Source of the DNA: Marsupella aquatica
Lineage: Eukaryota > Marchantiophyta
NCBI GenBank assembly: GCA_973895155.1
Contig: OZ316893.1
Coordinates: 23,250,001-23,314,000, forward strand
Length of the DNA: 64,000 nucleotides
Direction: 5' to 3'
The translations under genes were made by a program, and so were the position numbers. Position 1 is the first letter of the stretch. Each line of letters starts with the position of its first letter. The notes under the pieces were generated by a model. It was not told the DNA's origin. It did not search any database and saw only the letters and a list, made by a program, of their open reading frames with translations. Below are positions 35,401 to 45,521 of this stretch, piece by piece.

Positions 35401-35695
35401 GATTTGGTTGGATAGACTTATCACTGAAATGGGATTGCCACAGGGGAATGTGAAGCTCCATTGTGATAGTCAAAGTGCGCTCCACCTTGCTGTGAACCAG
35501 GTGATGGACAGCAGAGTGAAGCACATTGACGTTAGGTACCATTTTATCAGGCAGGCTGTGTCTGATAATTTGTTTGAGCTAGTCAAGATTGATGGTAAAC
35601 TCAACCCGGCTGACGCATTTACCAAAGTGATTCCTTTGGAGAGTTTCTCTAGACACCGTGACGTATTGCAGGTTTTGCAATTGCATCACAAGTAG
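32423..35695 (+). CDS. Copia pol polyprotein: protease, integrase, reverse transcriptase, RNase H
   Basis: About 1,090 codons in frame with gag after a single TGA. Protease: WILDCACSFH, where the usual serine or threonine after the active aspartate is cysteine. Integrase: H-x4-H ... C-x2-C finger (HSRLGH ... CEHC), then the DDE core with HSDVWGP, RSDNGGEY and GVAERLNRTLLE. Reverse transcriptase: KARLVAKGFTQ, DQMDVVTAFLYG, SLYGLKQSPRQW and the catalytic YVDDML near 34712. RNase H: GYVDSDYGQDLDRRRSTTGY and STTETEYVAAAEA. All domains are uninterrupted to the stop at 35695. Expression needs readthrough of the TGA, or a start downstream of it; no good ATG precedes the protease. Confidence 0.93.
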   Translation, partial: SRGYALCTSSRRADDVWILDCACSFHICYIREFFSSYSISNGSVLMGNDHSCQIEGIGSVKIQMFDGAVRTVSGVRYVPGMRKNLISLGVLDSNGHQWSVIDGELQVRSGETVILKGSRQKNLYVLQGNTVCGEANVTKSHEEMTQLWHSRLGHMSEKGLAILRKNGLISDLQSCKLEFCEHCILGKQHRRAFGVGTHRSKAVLEYIHSDVWGPSPTPSHSGKLYYVSFIDDYSRFVWIYFMTHKSDVLSIFKKWKAQVENQTGNTIKCLDTRVKSLRSDNGGEYTSMEFEEYCSEQGITRHLIIVYTPQQNGVAERLNRTLLERSRSMLSQSGLPQEFWAEAINTAAYLVNLSPSSAINFKTPFEMRYKRQADYHGLVVFGSDAYALTPKQNRTKLDPTSKKCVFLGYQSGVKAYRLWDPIACKLVVSRDVSFNESRLLKEGENTQVSRTDKGKSPIPDLVEGEIGYEVHDRREGVAPIMELVPVPEEPEEFVDAGEQQVDVVELQIVPAHADQPESSARRTSGRTVRAPPRYGQWVDSSQLQEDDFTADDEGDALILEEGEPSSFHEASASKEKQKWTAAMQTEMQSLKDNKTWELVKLPKGQQVVDSKWIYKLKDNSIGGGSKVYKARLVAKGFTQEKGVDYNEVFSPVAKYSTIRLLCVLVVIFGLLLDQMDVVTAFLYGTLEEVIFMRQPLGFVKRGQEELVCRLLKSLYGLKQSPRQWNKRFDDWIRSQGFHRSVFDPCVYLKPVKNVVFGFIVLVLYVDDMLIAAKDRSEIVKLKALLSVEFKMKDLGPAKRILGMEITRDLEAGKLWLTQSSYARKVIARFNMGNSKPISTPLAPHFKLSSAFCPTDDTEKGLMSKVPYDKAVWSLMYLMTCTRPDLAMAMGKVSRYMSNPGKVHWEAVKWIIRYLKGTVDHGLLFDANAKNAKSLIGYVDSDYGQDLDRRRSTTGYVFTLGGGCISWRSTLQKCIAQSTTETEYVAAAEAAKEAIWLDRLITEMGLPQGNVKLHCDSQSALHLAVNQVMDSRVKHIDVRYHFIRQAVSDNLFELVKIDGKLNPADAFTKVIPLESFSRHRDVLQVLQLHHK

Positions 35696-35874
35696 AGTTT
35701 TCTTAACATTCATTGTAATTACTGATATATGCTCTTCCTCATTCCTATGTATTAGGCTACGGCTTAGTTCTGGTTTGCTCTAGTTAGAGAGGGAAACCGG
35801 TTTGGTTTTTGTCCAGAACTTCCCGCTGAGGGATCATATACATTGGCAGTATTACTCTCCCCTAGACCAGAGTC

Positions 35875-35884
35875 AAGGGGAAGA
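35875..35884 (+). other. Polypurine tract
   Basis: AAGGGGAAGA directly upstream of the 3' LTR, the plus-strand primer for cDNA synthesis. Confidence 0.8.
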
Positions 35885-35885
35885 T

Positions 35886-36270
35886 TGTTGGGTATTTACT
35901 CTTACGTCTAGGTTAGGTATGACGTGGTTGGTACAACAACGTGGGTTGGTACAACTATGTGGTTAGGTACAACTACGTGATTAGGTACAACTATGTGGTT
36001 AGGTACAACTAAGTTGCACACTATATCATAAGAGGCATGTGTGTTTGGAGAGGAAGGACCAAGGCTCATTGTTATGGAGCCACTTGAGAGATAGGGAGAG
36101 CTTACACTGTGGAGACTCGGTATAGCCGACGGGCTTAGAGTTCAGTAAAGCTCTCTTGTGTGTTCCCGTGGACGTAGCCTCAAGGAGGTGAACCACGTAT
36201 CTCTTGTGTCGACTATTGTGCGTTGGATGGTTCATGGGCTTGCCGTTGCGATCGTCGTCTATGCTCAACA
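35886..36270 (+). repeat. Copia 3' LTR
   Basis: 385 bp, two substitutions from the 5' LTR, followed by the target duplication TCTAG. Confidence 0.97.
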
Positions 36271-37044
36271 TCTAGGCCAAAATGTCACATTCACCCTCAT
36301 TAGGAACTACAAAGATAGACTGCATAACAACAACATAATCCTTGACCCAAATGGTAACCTCAACAAATGGCATTTGAGTTGTGGCAGTATGGACTAGATG
36401 AAACTGCTCATCAGGATCTTTGGTACTCAAATAGGCTACTATGAAGCCCATGAAAGATTTGGCTGCGTTAAACACATTTAGCTTGTAAGGGTGGGCAATC
36501 ACATCCCACCAAGGAATCCACCAAGAATAAATCAAAACAATAAACGTGAGCCCATGTCCCAACAACCAACGATTTGTGGCTACATTGGGAACTCCCGTCA
36601 ACTATCTTCTTGCACACATTCTCATCCAAGAGCAGCCGCGTACATCCATGTTAGTAGAACTTGCGGGGTCAAAATGGACCATGAAGGCCTTCATGGGACC
36701 GAATGATTATGTACCATTTTTGACACACTCCCTGACATCTCTAATAGTGGAAACCGTCTCCATGAAAGTTTGCTGGTTGTGTTGTACGCAGGAGACCTTG
36801 TCACTACACATCAACGGCAAAAACATGGAAGAGAGTGAAATGCCAGTTCCCGATGTGTGCACAGTCCCGACATCTTTTTCTTTCAAAGAGACTTACACAC
36901 AGGGAGAACACAACAAAAACATCGTCTAGGTTAAACGCATAGCGTGATTGTGCTTCAAAATACAAAACTCAGTCAAAAGTGAAAGTAAAAGGTCAAGAAA
37001 AGTTATGCACATGCGCATGGGCACGGGCAGCGTTTACTCTAAAC

Positions 37045-37172
37045 CTGGCCTGAAAAGTGACAAGGGGCTCTGCTTGGATGGGGAAACGCGAGGTCCTTCC
37101 GGTGGGTTGTGGGGGAAAATCGAGACATATTTAGTGCGTTTCCAGGGACTCGTGTCCGTGTATGGAATAGCA
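37045..37172 (+). repeat. Dispersed repeat family R-B, copy 2
   Basis: GGCCTGAAAAGTGAC, GGATGGGGAAACGCG, GGGTTGTGGGGGAAAA and TATGGAATAGC match the minus strand of 23872-24008 in order and spacing. Confidence 0.65.
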
Positions 37173-37321
37173 AGGGGGGCCAGAAATGTTTACATGCCTC
37201 CTGACATGCCTATAACCTGCCTTCCTGATAACATTTACAAAGTGTGAAGTTTCAAACCTGGCAGACACCAATGAGGAGAGGGGGCATATCAGATGGCAGG
37301 GAGGCTGATTTGTTGGCAAAC

Positions 37322-37640
37322 CTATGTCAAATGAGGTCTTGACCTGACCTGACCTGACCTGACCTGATGACCTCACATTGTGCCTGAACTCGGCAGTGTT
37401 CCATCCGTGGTAATTACTACACTAGGTGCGATATCGGGCTTCGCAAACTGCATGCTACAGATTTTCAGTGTGGCAGTAGAACGGAATGGGAAGTTTCAAA
37501 GATGCCACGCATCAATGGATGGAGAGGCTTGGGAGTCAGTCGGGAGGGTTGATGTGGTGCCTAGAACCTGTGTCACTTGAGGTTCTGACCTGACCAGACC
37601 AGACCAGACCAGACCAGACTAGACCAGACCAGACCATCGG
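37322..37640 (+). repeat. (CCTGA) modules, fourth and fifth copies
   Basis: At 37330 TGAGGTCTTGACCTGACCTG continues as five CCTGA units and closes with TGATGACCTCA, so TGAGGTC and GACCTCA flank the array as an inverted pair. At 37560, after GATGGATGGAGAGGCTTG-like sequence, CCTGTGTCACTTGAGGTTC leads into CTGACCTGACCAGACC and a run of CAGAC units. Confidence 0.75.
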
Positions 37641-38393
37641 CTCATTTGTGGGAAAAGACTTGGGTTCACCCCCAAACTTCCATTTCACCTGCAACTTTGT
37701 TGGAAATGTTTACGGTACCACTCCTACATTGTTGGCCCCATTTGGTGGTACAGTATGTGCGGAGGCCCTAGTGCCATCCAGGTTTGCGCAGTATTACTAT
37801 CTTTTATTGCAGAAAATAACTCTATGCCAAAATATTATTCTCCTGATTTAGCTTTTTAATTTGAAAAATAATGTATGTATTGAAATATCAATTTTTGAAA
37901 AGTCAAGATACGTAAGATTACATCACAGAATTCTATTGAGATTTTACACACATCTAAAATATTTTGTCAGCCTGTCCAAAATCTTAGAAACACTTTATTT
38001 ATTTGTTTATGGGGCATACTGGGATGGCACAACTATCTGTATCAAGAGTTAGGAACAACCCATTTGGACACAGGGCAGACTTCACATCCCCTTCCCTTCA
38101 ATCTGAATGCCTTGATTCTAGTGACAAATCATTGTTCATTTGACTACCCTTCCATTAAAGAAGTTGGCTAGCTTGTGGGATTGCATAAACTGTTGGGAGT
38201 ATTGATGTTGTATTAGGGTGTCTCAAAGCTTGTTGAAGATAATAGCTTTTGGCCATAAACAAATAGTATTTTTGTACAAAAATTAGCAAAAGTTTGTTGT
38301 TATTGTTTTCACCAATGACTTATGGTATAAACAATCTTTTCACTAGCCTCTAGAGTGGAAAATGAAACCTGGATAGACCCCTAGGTTGTCAAC

Positions 38394-38579
38394 ATGCTCC
38401 CATGGATGTTGCAACTCAGATGGACCGCATTGTACTCACAATGTGACACAGAATATTCCCAATTATTCTGTCCCAAGTGTATGGTTTAGTCAGACCCCAT
38501 TGTACTCACAATGTAACACAGAGTATTCCCAATTATTCCGTCCCGAGTGTATGGTTTAGTCTATGGTCCATGGGAGCAT
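38394..38579. repeat. 70-bp tandem duplication bounded by a 12-bp inverted repeat
   Basis: ATGCTCCCATGG (38394) and CCATGGGAGCAT (38568) are perfect inverted copies. Between them lie two copies, 70 bp apart, of a unit with TGTACTCACAATG, CACAGANTATTCCCAATTAT and GTGTATGGTTTAGTC. Confidence 0.8.
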
Positions 38580-39582
38580 CATTTTACTCTAGAGTGACTT
38601 ATGGTCATGGTTTATGAACAATGACAAAAAGTTATAGATAATGAATTTGGCACTCCATAACTTATTTTCCAGAATCTTAACCAATAAGTTAAGGTCATTA
38701 CCTATTTTTGTTTGCAACCTATTGAACCCAAAATTGCCAAGATTGTTGACACTCCCAAAAGCTGCGCACACGTCCTTGAACGTGACCTAGTGCCCAATGG
38801 GATGTAATTAACAGAGAAGCTAATTAAGAACGTCACCCTGACTTACAAAAATAGTAGCCTTCAAAGAGGTTAAGGTGAGGTCCATGTTCCCTCGATCAAC
38901 TTACGACAAGTCGAGCTCACCCAGAGGTCACAGCTGCCAAGTGCTGGAGTTGGAGCAATGTATGAAAATTTGTGAACGGGTTTTCTCAAACAAGCCAAAT
39001 AGAATGTTGTCTGATTCAGTTGGGGTACACTGCTCACAACCGATCAGAGACAACAATGCTATCAAACTTGATTGGTAATTTATTACATGAAAACAGGAAA
39101 CCAATTCACCTGCTCCCCTGTTTTTTGCTAACAGTACCTCTTATTGGCTACCCTGCGTGTAAGCAGTAAGAATTTAGACACATTGAGAGAGTGTGTAGGA
39201 CAAAATAACATCCATTGTTGAAGGCCAATACCCAGTCCAGTCTCCTGATCAACTGTCTTGGACCAATCGGACGCAAAGGACCTTGCTCATAGCAGCCGCT
39301 AATCACCGAATCAAACTCCTTCAAGATGCATCTAGAACGTGAATGCTCTAGTTTATGTGAGGAACTTAAAGATGAATGGTAGTGGACAGAAAAATGTGCT
39401 CTACGTTGGGGCGGGTTGGCACAGCCCAATTAAATGACTCTTGCTAATCGATAACTGTTCCCTCAATCCCTCAAATAAGGAAGACGAATCTCCTGAGGAT
39501 AAATAGCATACGTGGACACTGAAATCCTCTTCGAAAATTGAAGAGGTGGACAAAAGCGAAATCCTAGACAACCTATGATGAG

Positions 39583-41277
39583 CTAGAATTCAGCATCCCA
39601 AGACTTTTCTGCGATGAGCTTGGGCGATCTTCTGTCCTTCACATCAACGGAACCAATGATCTGCAGACACAACGAGAAACATTAATCCTGTCAGAAGAAA
39701 CATATTTGAATTTGCAAACAGAAATAGCGCACAAGGGAGGAGACAGGGAAGCTTCTACGAGAGACCAAAAGACAACTGTAAGTGATACGACGGAATCCGG
39801 AGAATTCCACGAGATCACAGACAAGGCAGATGAACAAAAAAACTGAGAAGGGACCATAGCTTTGGTTGTAATTGCTGTTGCTCACCAAGCACATTAGAGT
39901 CTTTGTACGTCTAAAGCGCTTTTCAACCATGTCAGTAACCTACGAAAATCTAAGGGACGAATACCGACTCAGAAGAGGAGAAGGGCACAACTCTAAACCA
40001 ATGAGAAGGATACCTCACTCCCAATTAAAATTTGCAATATAACCTATAACTATTTGAGCAGGATGACAGGAAATTGTCATGTCATTCGGTCCTCACAATT
40101 CAGTAAAGTTCAGAAACAAGTATTACCGGAAGAACGACAAAACGAAGAAAGTGCTTACCTTAAAAGGTCCAAAGTACTTATCGTCTCTGATCCACTCTAG
40201 CCCCAACACAGTATTGTTGGTGTCATATTGAGCTTTCAAATGATCTCCCCAGGGTAATTTCTTTCCTAACGCAAATTGCCAAGCATTCGTGTTGAAATCA
40301 TAGCCTGGCTCCACCGTTAGTTTCCACGGGTCATTCACGTAGGTGTACTTCAAGGACCCTCTTTCTGTGGCAAAACTGTACTTTGCAGTGACTTTATTTC
40401 GTGGATCCCATACGAATTGACCCTCGACAATGGTCGCATTTCGTTTCTGTGGGTGAATGTAGGTAAGCTTCAGGGGTTTCCCCATGACTGCCACTTGAGT
40501 GTGGAACTGGAACCGGGCGGACTGCACATAGAACAAGTCACAAAGTTCCAGTTAAAATGATAATCGAACTGCCATTAGGACTCCCATTCGTTTGCCAGAT
40601 AGCGGTTTGCTACCTTGCCTCAAAGAAGGTGTATTTTGATGAAAGACGGAATGATGGATGGCGCTTAAAGTGAAGTCTCTTCCGGGACACCTTTTTGAAT
40701 ATGAACTCCCATCCTCTTGTTTGCATTTGTGCACTTCAATGTCTGTAAAAAGCACATTATTTCTTCCAGGCTAGGGCTATACAATCTATTCCCGACGGAA
40801 CCACCAACCCTGATATTGGCCACCCTCGTCAATGGACAATCAGGACTGTGGTAGAGAACGAATAAATGCATGAATCTATGAAAGGGTTTTTAAGTGGAGC
40901 CTCTCATGGCAGCACCTTTTGAGGAATTTCACACCTTCTTCCCTGATTCAATTTGCGCATTTGAAGGAAAGCAGAGTCGGAGAGTGGGAAGAAGGTGGGG
41001 AAAGAGGAAGAGGAAGAGGAAGCAGAGCACATTGTTACTTTACCTGGTGCGCCAAGTCATAATCAACCATGAAGTGCCCCGGTTTCTCGATGCCAAGCGA
41101 CAAGCCCTCCAACGAAGGGCCATTGATGAATGTGGCATCCGTGAAGCTAGTCTTGAGTTTCACGTCCGCCACTCCCACGGCGAGCGTGAGCCCTGCCACA
41201 TGCCCGCTCGAATCATACCTCGCCTTCACCTGCGCCTTCGTCTTGTTGCCCGACTTGCTCGCCGGAGCGCTCACCAT
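39583..41277 (-). CDS. Outer envelope pore protein 24 (OEP24), chloroplast
   Basis: Beta-barrel channel of the plastid outer envelope that passes sugar phosphates, dicarboxylates and amino acids. Three exons on the minus strand: 41277-41044, 40521-40159 and 39660-39583 (TAG stop), joined in frame at GT/AG sites, 224 residues in all against about 213 in pea and Arabidopsis. Exon 1 gives KAQVKARYDSSGHVAGLTLA, DVKLKTSFTDATFINGPSL and EKPGHFMVDYDL, each matching the OEP24 pattern. Exon 2 gives ARFQFHTQV, KPLKLTYIHPQKRNATIVEG and NTVLGLEWIRD. Exon 3 gives SPKLIAEKSWDAEF. The protein has alternating polar and hydrophobic short strands and no transit peptide or helix span, as expected. Extra residues at the N-terminus (MVSAPASKSGNK) are a lineage feature. 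Start is the first ATG of exon 1. Confidence 0.92.
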
Positions 41278-41915
41278 CCTGCCAAATGTAACTCTCTAGA
41301 CCGCACCACCTCAAACGACAACACTCTCTCTCTCCCACTTCACAATGCTTTGCGCTCGTCGACTCCAATCCAACCGAATCCGAGCCAACCCAATCCAATC
41401 CAGACGAACCCAATCACATCAACATCACCCACATTGTCATGGCGATCTATCTAGGGATTCTAGGCTCTCCCCAGAGTCTTCCCGCTCAGTAATCCTCTCT
41501 CTCTTTCTCTGGGAGAGGGCGGAACATGCATGAATTCACACGCACCCCTTCTTCTCGGCCACCAAACCCCTTGGCCTGCAACGCAACGCAACCCAACCCA
41601 AGCGGACCCAACCCAGCGTTGGTCGTGCCGGAACAGAACGAAGGAATCAAGGACGGAACCTGAAGAAGAGGAAGAACCTGTTTGCTTTGGGCCAACAGAA
41701 AGAACAAGTCACGGATTCAAATCCACAACCCAACAACCAAAGGATTCATAAAATAAGTAAATCATTCAAGGTCGCCAAACGGAAGTCGCGGCTCCGAGTC
41801 CAACGCTACAACCCACCATTCCCCGACCTCAACCTCTGCCTTGTCCAATTCTCTCTCTCTCTCTCTGTCACGTCGTGACCCTACCCAACCCAAACGAAGG
41901 GGAAGGGCGACAGAC
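41278..41915. other. OEP24 upstream region
   Basis: Likely 5' UTR and promoter of OEP24. The plus strand shows runs such as CAACGCAACGCAACCCAACC near 41580 and CTCTCTCTCTCTCTGTCACG near 41850. No gene seen. Confidence 0.4.
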
Positions 41916-42330
41916 GGAGGCAGGGACAGGCAGGGACAGGCAGGGAGGGAGTAAAGGGCTGGAGGGAAGGGAAGGGAGGGACAGAGAGCGAGGGAGATAG
42001 GGAGATAGGGAGATAGGGAGAAGGGAAGGGATGGAAAGGGTTGGAGGGACAGGAAAGGAAGGGAGGGAGGGAGGGAGGGAGGCAGGGGCAGGACTAGAGG
42101 GGCAGAGCCGGAGGAACAGGAAGGGAAGGGACAGGGAGAAAGAGAGGGGCAGGACTACCGGACAGGGAGAAGGGAGGGAGAGGCAGGGCTGGAGGAACAG
42201 GAAGGGAAGGGAGTTGGAGGGAGGGAAGGGCAGGACTAGGGGGACAGGGAGCAGGGAGGGAGAGGCAGGCGCTGGACGGAACAGGAAGGGAAGGGACAGA
42301 GAGGGAGGTAGGGACAGACAGGACTCGGGT
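41916..42330. repeat. Purine-only low-complexity tract
   Basis: Degenerate units of GGGACAGG, GGAGATAG and GAAGGGAGGGA on the plus strand. Four-G-tract spacing (GGGAGGGAGGGAGGGAGG at about 42061) can form a G-quadruplex. Long frames through it, such as 42031-42378, are compositional artefacts. Confidence 0.8.
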
Positions 42331-42899
42331 CAGACCCTACCAAATCCAAATGAAGGGGTTGAAGAATCTTATTTATAAAACGTCAACTACAAGCTACTGT
42401 AGTTGTTGTCTAGGCTTCTAGAGTGAAGTCTCTAGACGGTAACTCCATGGCCCACCAGGTGAATGAGAAAAGTTATGGCTATGATGTATGTCATATGATA
42501 ATTATCATGCATGTTTTTTGTCATGATTTTAATTTACATTCAAAAAATGTACTCTAGGGTCCCACCATAACATATGTGCATAAAAAGGAATATGGTATAT
42601 TGTGTATGATTATTATATTTTTATGATGACATGCACAATGGTTTTTTTATCATTTTATTAACATTCAAAGAATGTGAATTGTGAATATACTTTGGTGACA
42701 TTTTTAATGTACTCTCTAATATTCATGTTCAAAGAACCAATAGTCAGGGCTAGATTTAATTGTTAGAAATACACTTACTCTAGTCCCAAAAACACAAACC
42801 AAGATACAATTGTCTGTATCACTTGATATTCGGGTCGCAAATACCTTGGTTTGGTTTGTGTTATGGCTCTACCAAAGTCATGACTAGGTGTGCATTTAA
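42331..42899. other. AT-rich spacer, nothing recognised
   Basis: Lies between two purine tracts. No long frame, no RNA gene and no clear repeat were seen. Confidence 0.5.
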
Positions 42900-42963
42900 C
42901 CTGAGGCAGGAAGGGAGAGGAGGGGGCGGGGAGGGGGGGGGGTGGTGGGAAGCGACAGGACTG

Positions 42964-43011
<48 letters not shown>

Positions 43012-43160
43012 AAACAAGGGAGAAGAAGATGAACGAAATGGTAGGGCCCAAGACTAGGGCGACAGGACGGGAAGGGAAGGGAGAGAGAAGGAACAAGACT
43101 GGTGGGACAGGGAGGGAAGGGAGAGGGAGGGGGGGGGGGGGGGGGGCAGGTAAGGACAGG
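42900..43160. repeat. Purine tract with (GA)n and an 18-base G run
   Basis: GGGAGGGGGGGGG, then about 22 GA units at 42965-43009, and a run of 18 G at 43129-43146 flanked by GGGAGGGAAGGG units. The opposite strand is pure pyrimidine, so triplex or G-quadruplex formation is possible. Confidence 0.9.
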
Positions 43161-44530
43161 ATGAAGGGACAGGAGGTAGGGGGATATAATGGAGGCGCCC
43201 CAATGCCACTCTTCTCATTCAAATCTGGAACCAATCTCCCGATGGCTCCTAATTTTTGCTCTAATTGCATGAGAAATTGAAGCTCAAATGGACCTCAACA
43301 TTGTCAGTGAAGCCTGGATGGACTTTGTCATACCGTCACATTTGACTAGCTTGGATAGGGCCTTTTACACTTTGACTCAAAAGTGACTCTAATTAAGCAA
43401 CCGGGAGACCATACCGTTTACTGTTTCATTTACTTTTATGACCCAATGTTCTGTAGCATCAGGTGCCGGGGGTTGAATGGGTCTCTTTGGCGGCTTGATG
43501 ACCTGACAGCCTTGAACCTGAAAGACATCAAGACTTCATGCCTTTACCTGAGACCACTGGAGTTATCCTGTTCTCAGTTGGCCATTTTTTTCCAAGTGTT
43601 AAGTGACATTTTGAGTTATAATATATGACCATCTTTATGCTCATTAGCAATGCAGCAAATGATCTAAAACAGTCTCAACCCTTTTCAGCTAATAGATAGG
43701 CCATCAAAGAACATGTTGGAAAATTTTGACTTAACCAGAGATTGAAATGTCCTCCAAATAAATGGACAAGTATGCCATATTCAAAGGTAAGGTTTTTATC
43801 ACCAAACCATTGACGACTTGATGATCTGTCAAGTTGTCAAGTCGCATCAAAACAGCCAGCTCTCATCCTCTCTATGGGAGAGATGGAGTGGCACTGATGC
43901 TTTCCAAAGGTTTGTCATCCATACTTAGCTGGTCGAGGGATAAATATTGGATTCCAGTGCAACTAAAGCTTGCAGCTACTGTAACAGTCCAGACAATTGT
44001 GATGGACCTTGTTCCCTCCCTGCTTCAGTTTCACTATTACCAGGTTACTGGTATTCTAAAGTTTATACTCCAATGGACCACCCTCAAGAACCTTGCAACC
44101 CAGATGGACCAGATCACTTTTGACCCAAAAAAATGTGGATTGAATATGAAGGGAGAATATCCTTTGAGTACAATTTTTGGCAGTCAATCTGGTTGCACTC
44201 ACCTGTCCATCCGGGTTTCATTTTGTCAAACATTTAGGTCCATGTTGCCTCTAATTTCTGGTACTCTAATGGCATGATTATTACTTAACTAGTTATTTAA
44301 TCGCCTAATTGTCACTTAATCATTGGTCTCCATCTGGAATCCATGGCCAGATTATCCCTTAATTTGTACCCTAATAGCACAATTAACAGTTAAGTAGTAC
44401 TCTAATGGCATGGTCGTTAATTATTAGACCACTGGAGTTATCCTGTTCTCAGTTGACTGGGCCAAAAAAGAGGGTCTATCTATTAGAAAACGTTGAGAAA
44501 AAGCACTAAGTGCAAACCCTCTTTTTTGGC
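43161..44530. other. Intergenic DNA with short duplications
   Basis: A 147-codon frame at 43834-44277 (+) has no recognisable domain and no support from splice signals. A 30-bp block, GACCACTGGAGTTATCCTGT then TCTCAGTTG, is present at 43551 and again at 44428, exact in both. Confidence 0.5.
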
Positions 44531-44534
44531 CCAG

Positions 44535-44912
44535 TGGGCTCTTTTTCACCCACTAATCGGCCTAGTGAACCAGATGGGGTGGAAATTGGGCAATCGCCAT
44601 GGGCTCTTTTTCACCCACTAAACCGCCTAGTGAACTAGATGGAGAGGAAACTGGGCAATGGCCCTAGGCTCCTTTTTGCCCACTTTATCTTAGACGTATT
44701 TGCTGGGGCTCTTTTCCGCCGGCATCACTAAACTACACTTTACCTTAGAGCATCTGTACCGGGGCTCTTTTTTGCCCAGTGGGCTCTTTTTCGCCCAACA
44801 ATCCACCTAGTAAACCAGATGGGGTGCAAATTTGGGCAATCACCCAGGGCTCTGTTTAACTCACTAAACCGCTTAGTGAACTAGATGGAGAGAAAACTGG
44901 GCAATTGCCCTC
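44535..44912. repeat. ~65-bp tandem array of GGGCTCTTTTTCRCCCACTA units
   Basis: About five units, each GGGCTCTTTTTCNCCCACTA, then CCGCCTAGTGAACYAGATGG and a GGAAACTGGGCAATNGCC block, with two disturbed by insertions. The last unit runs straight into family R-A copy 2, and R-A copy 1 begins with a single such unit, so the array is a local expansion of one end of that element. Confidence 0.75.
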
Positions 44913-45182
44913 CCCACTTGTAACCCATTTCTTTAAGTACTTAGAATTGAACTTCCAAATCCAAACTGATGAGGCCATCACCAAACCAGTTTGGTATTCA
45001 GACCTCCATTCTCATAAAAAAACAAGATACATCCACATTGATTTGTATAGTGCAATTGAAGGCACACATGCATGATTTGAGGAATGGCGGTCAGTTTGGG
45101 GGCTCATAAGTGGAGTTGTGGACTCTCGATAGCAACATGGTCATCTCTGTTTCTATTGTTTGGGGACCTTCAGCCACCAAAC
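44880..45182 (+). repeat. Dispersed repeat family R-A, copy 2
   Basis: GGGCAATTGCCCTCCCCA, CTTCCAAATCCAAACTG, GGTCAGTTTGGGGGCT, ATAGCAACATGGTCATC and TTCTATTGTTTGGGGAC match copy 1 at 22897 in order. Confidence 0.7.
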
Positions 45183-45521
45183 TATTAGAAGGGCAACTAT
45201 CGATAGAATATATGTACGTTATACAGACGAATCAGCTGAAGAAACTCCTCATAGGGAAGAGGATGACAGTTTAGTAGGATACGAATCGTCTAGATTAACC
45301 ATCTTAGGAAATGGGGGAGATTGCGTAATTATGCTGCTACCAGTCAACTTTGTTTTAACAGACTGCAGGTGGAGCGCGATCGACAGAAACAGAATGATAA
45401 ACAGAAACGAGCCTGATGTGATCTGCACAATAACAGGTATAATATTCATCATAAAAAAAGCAACAATCTCAGTTTCGATGTGAATCGATATTTTACTCTC
45501 CAGTTTCTGCAATATACAATA

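Larger units (their letters stand above)
30483..36270 (+). mobile_element. Full-length young Ty1/Copia retrotransposon
   Basis: Complete structure: 5' LTR, tRNA-Met primer site, gag, pol (protease, integrase, reverse transcriptase, RNase H in Copia order), polypurine tract, 3' LTR. The target duplication TCTAG is perfect (30478-30482 and 36271-36275). The two 385-bp LTRs differ at only two positions, both C/T (30567 vs 35970, 30641 vs 36044), so insertion was recent. The coding sequence is open except for one in-frame TGA between gag and pol. Features resemble the Tnt1/Tork type. No env is present. Confidence 0.97.
36276..39582. other. Repeat-rich intergenic DNA
   Basis: Contains R-B copy 2, two (CCTGA) modules, the 70-bp duplication at 38394-38579 and AT-rich unique sequence. 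A 109-codon minus frame at 36272-36601 is hydrophobic and unrecognised, and ends at the Copia insertion point. No gene is supported. Confidence 0.5.

Noticed and set aside
36272-36601. Hydrophobic 109-codon minus frame ending at the Copia insertion site
   Set aside because: I considered a host gene disrupted by the insertion, but the frame ends in a stop formed at the target site itself and no continuation is seen at 30482.
42031-42378. 115-codon glycine/arginine-rich frame
   Set aside because: Purine tract artefact (GGGAGGGA repeats).
43834-44277. 147-codon frame
   Set aside because: Single uninterrupted frame without recognisable domain in repeat-rich DNA; could be chance at this base composition.
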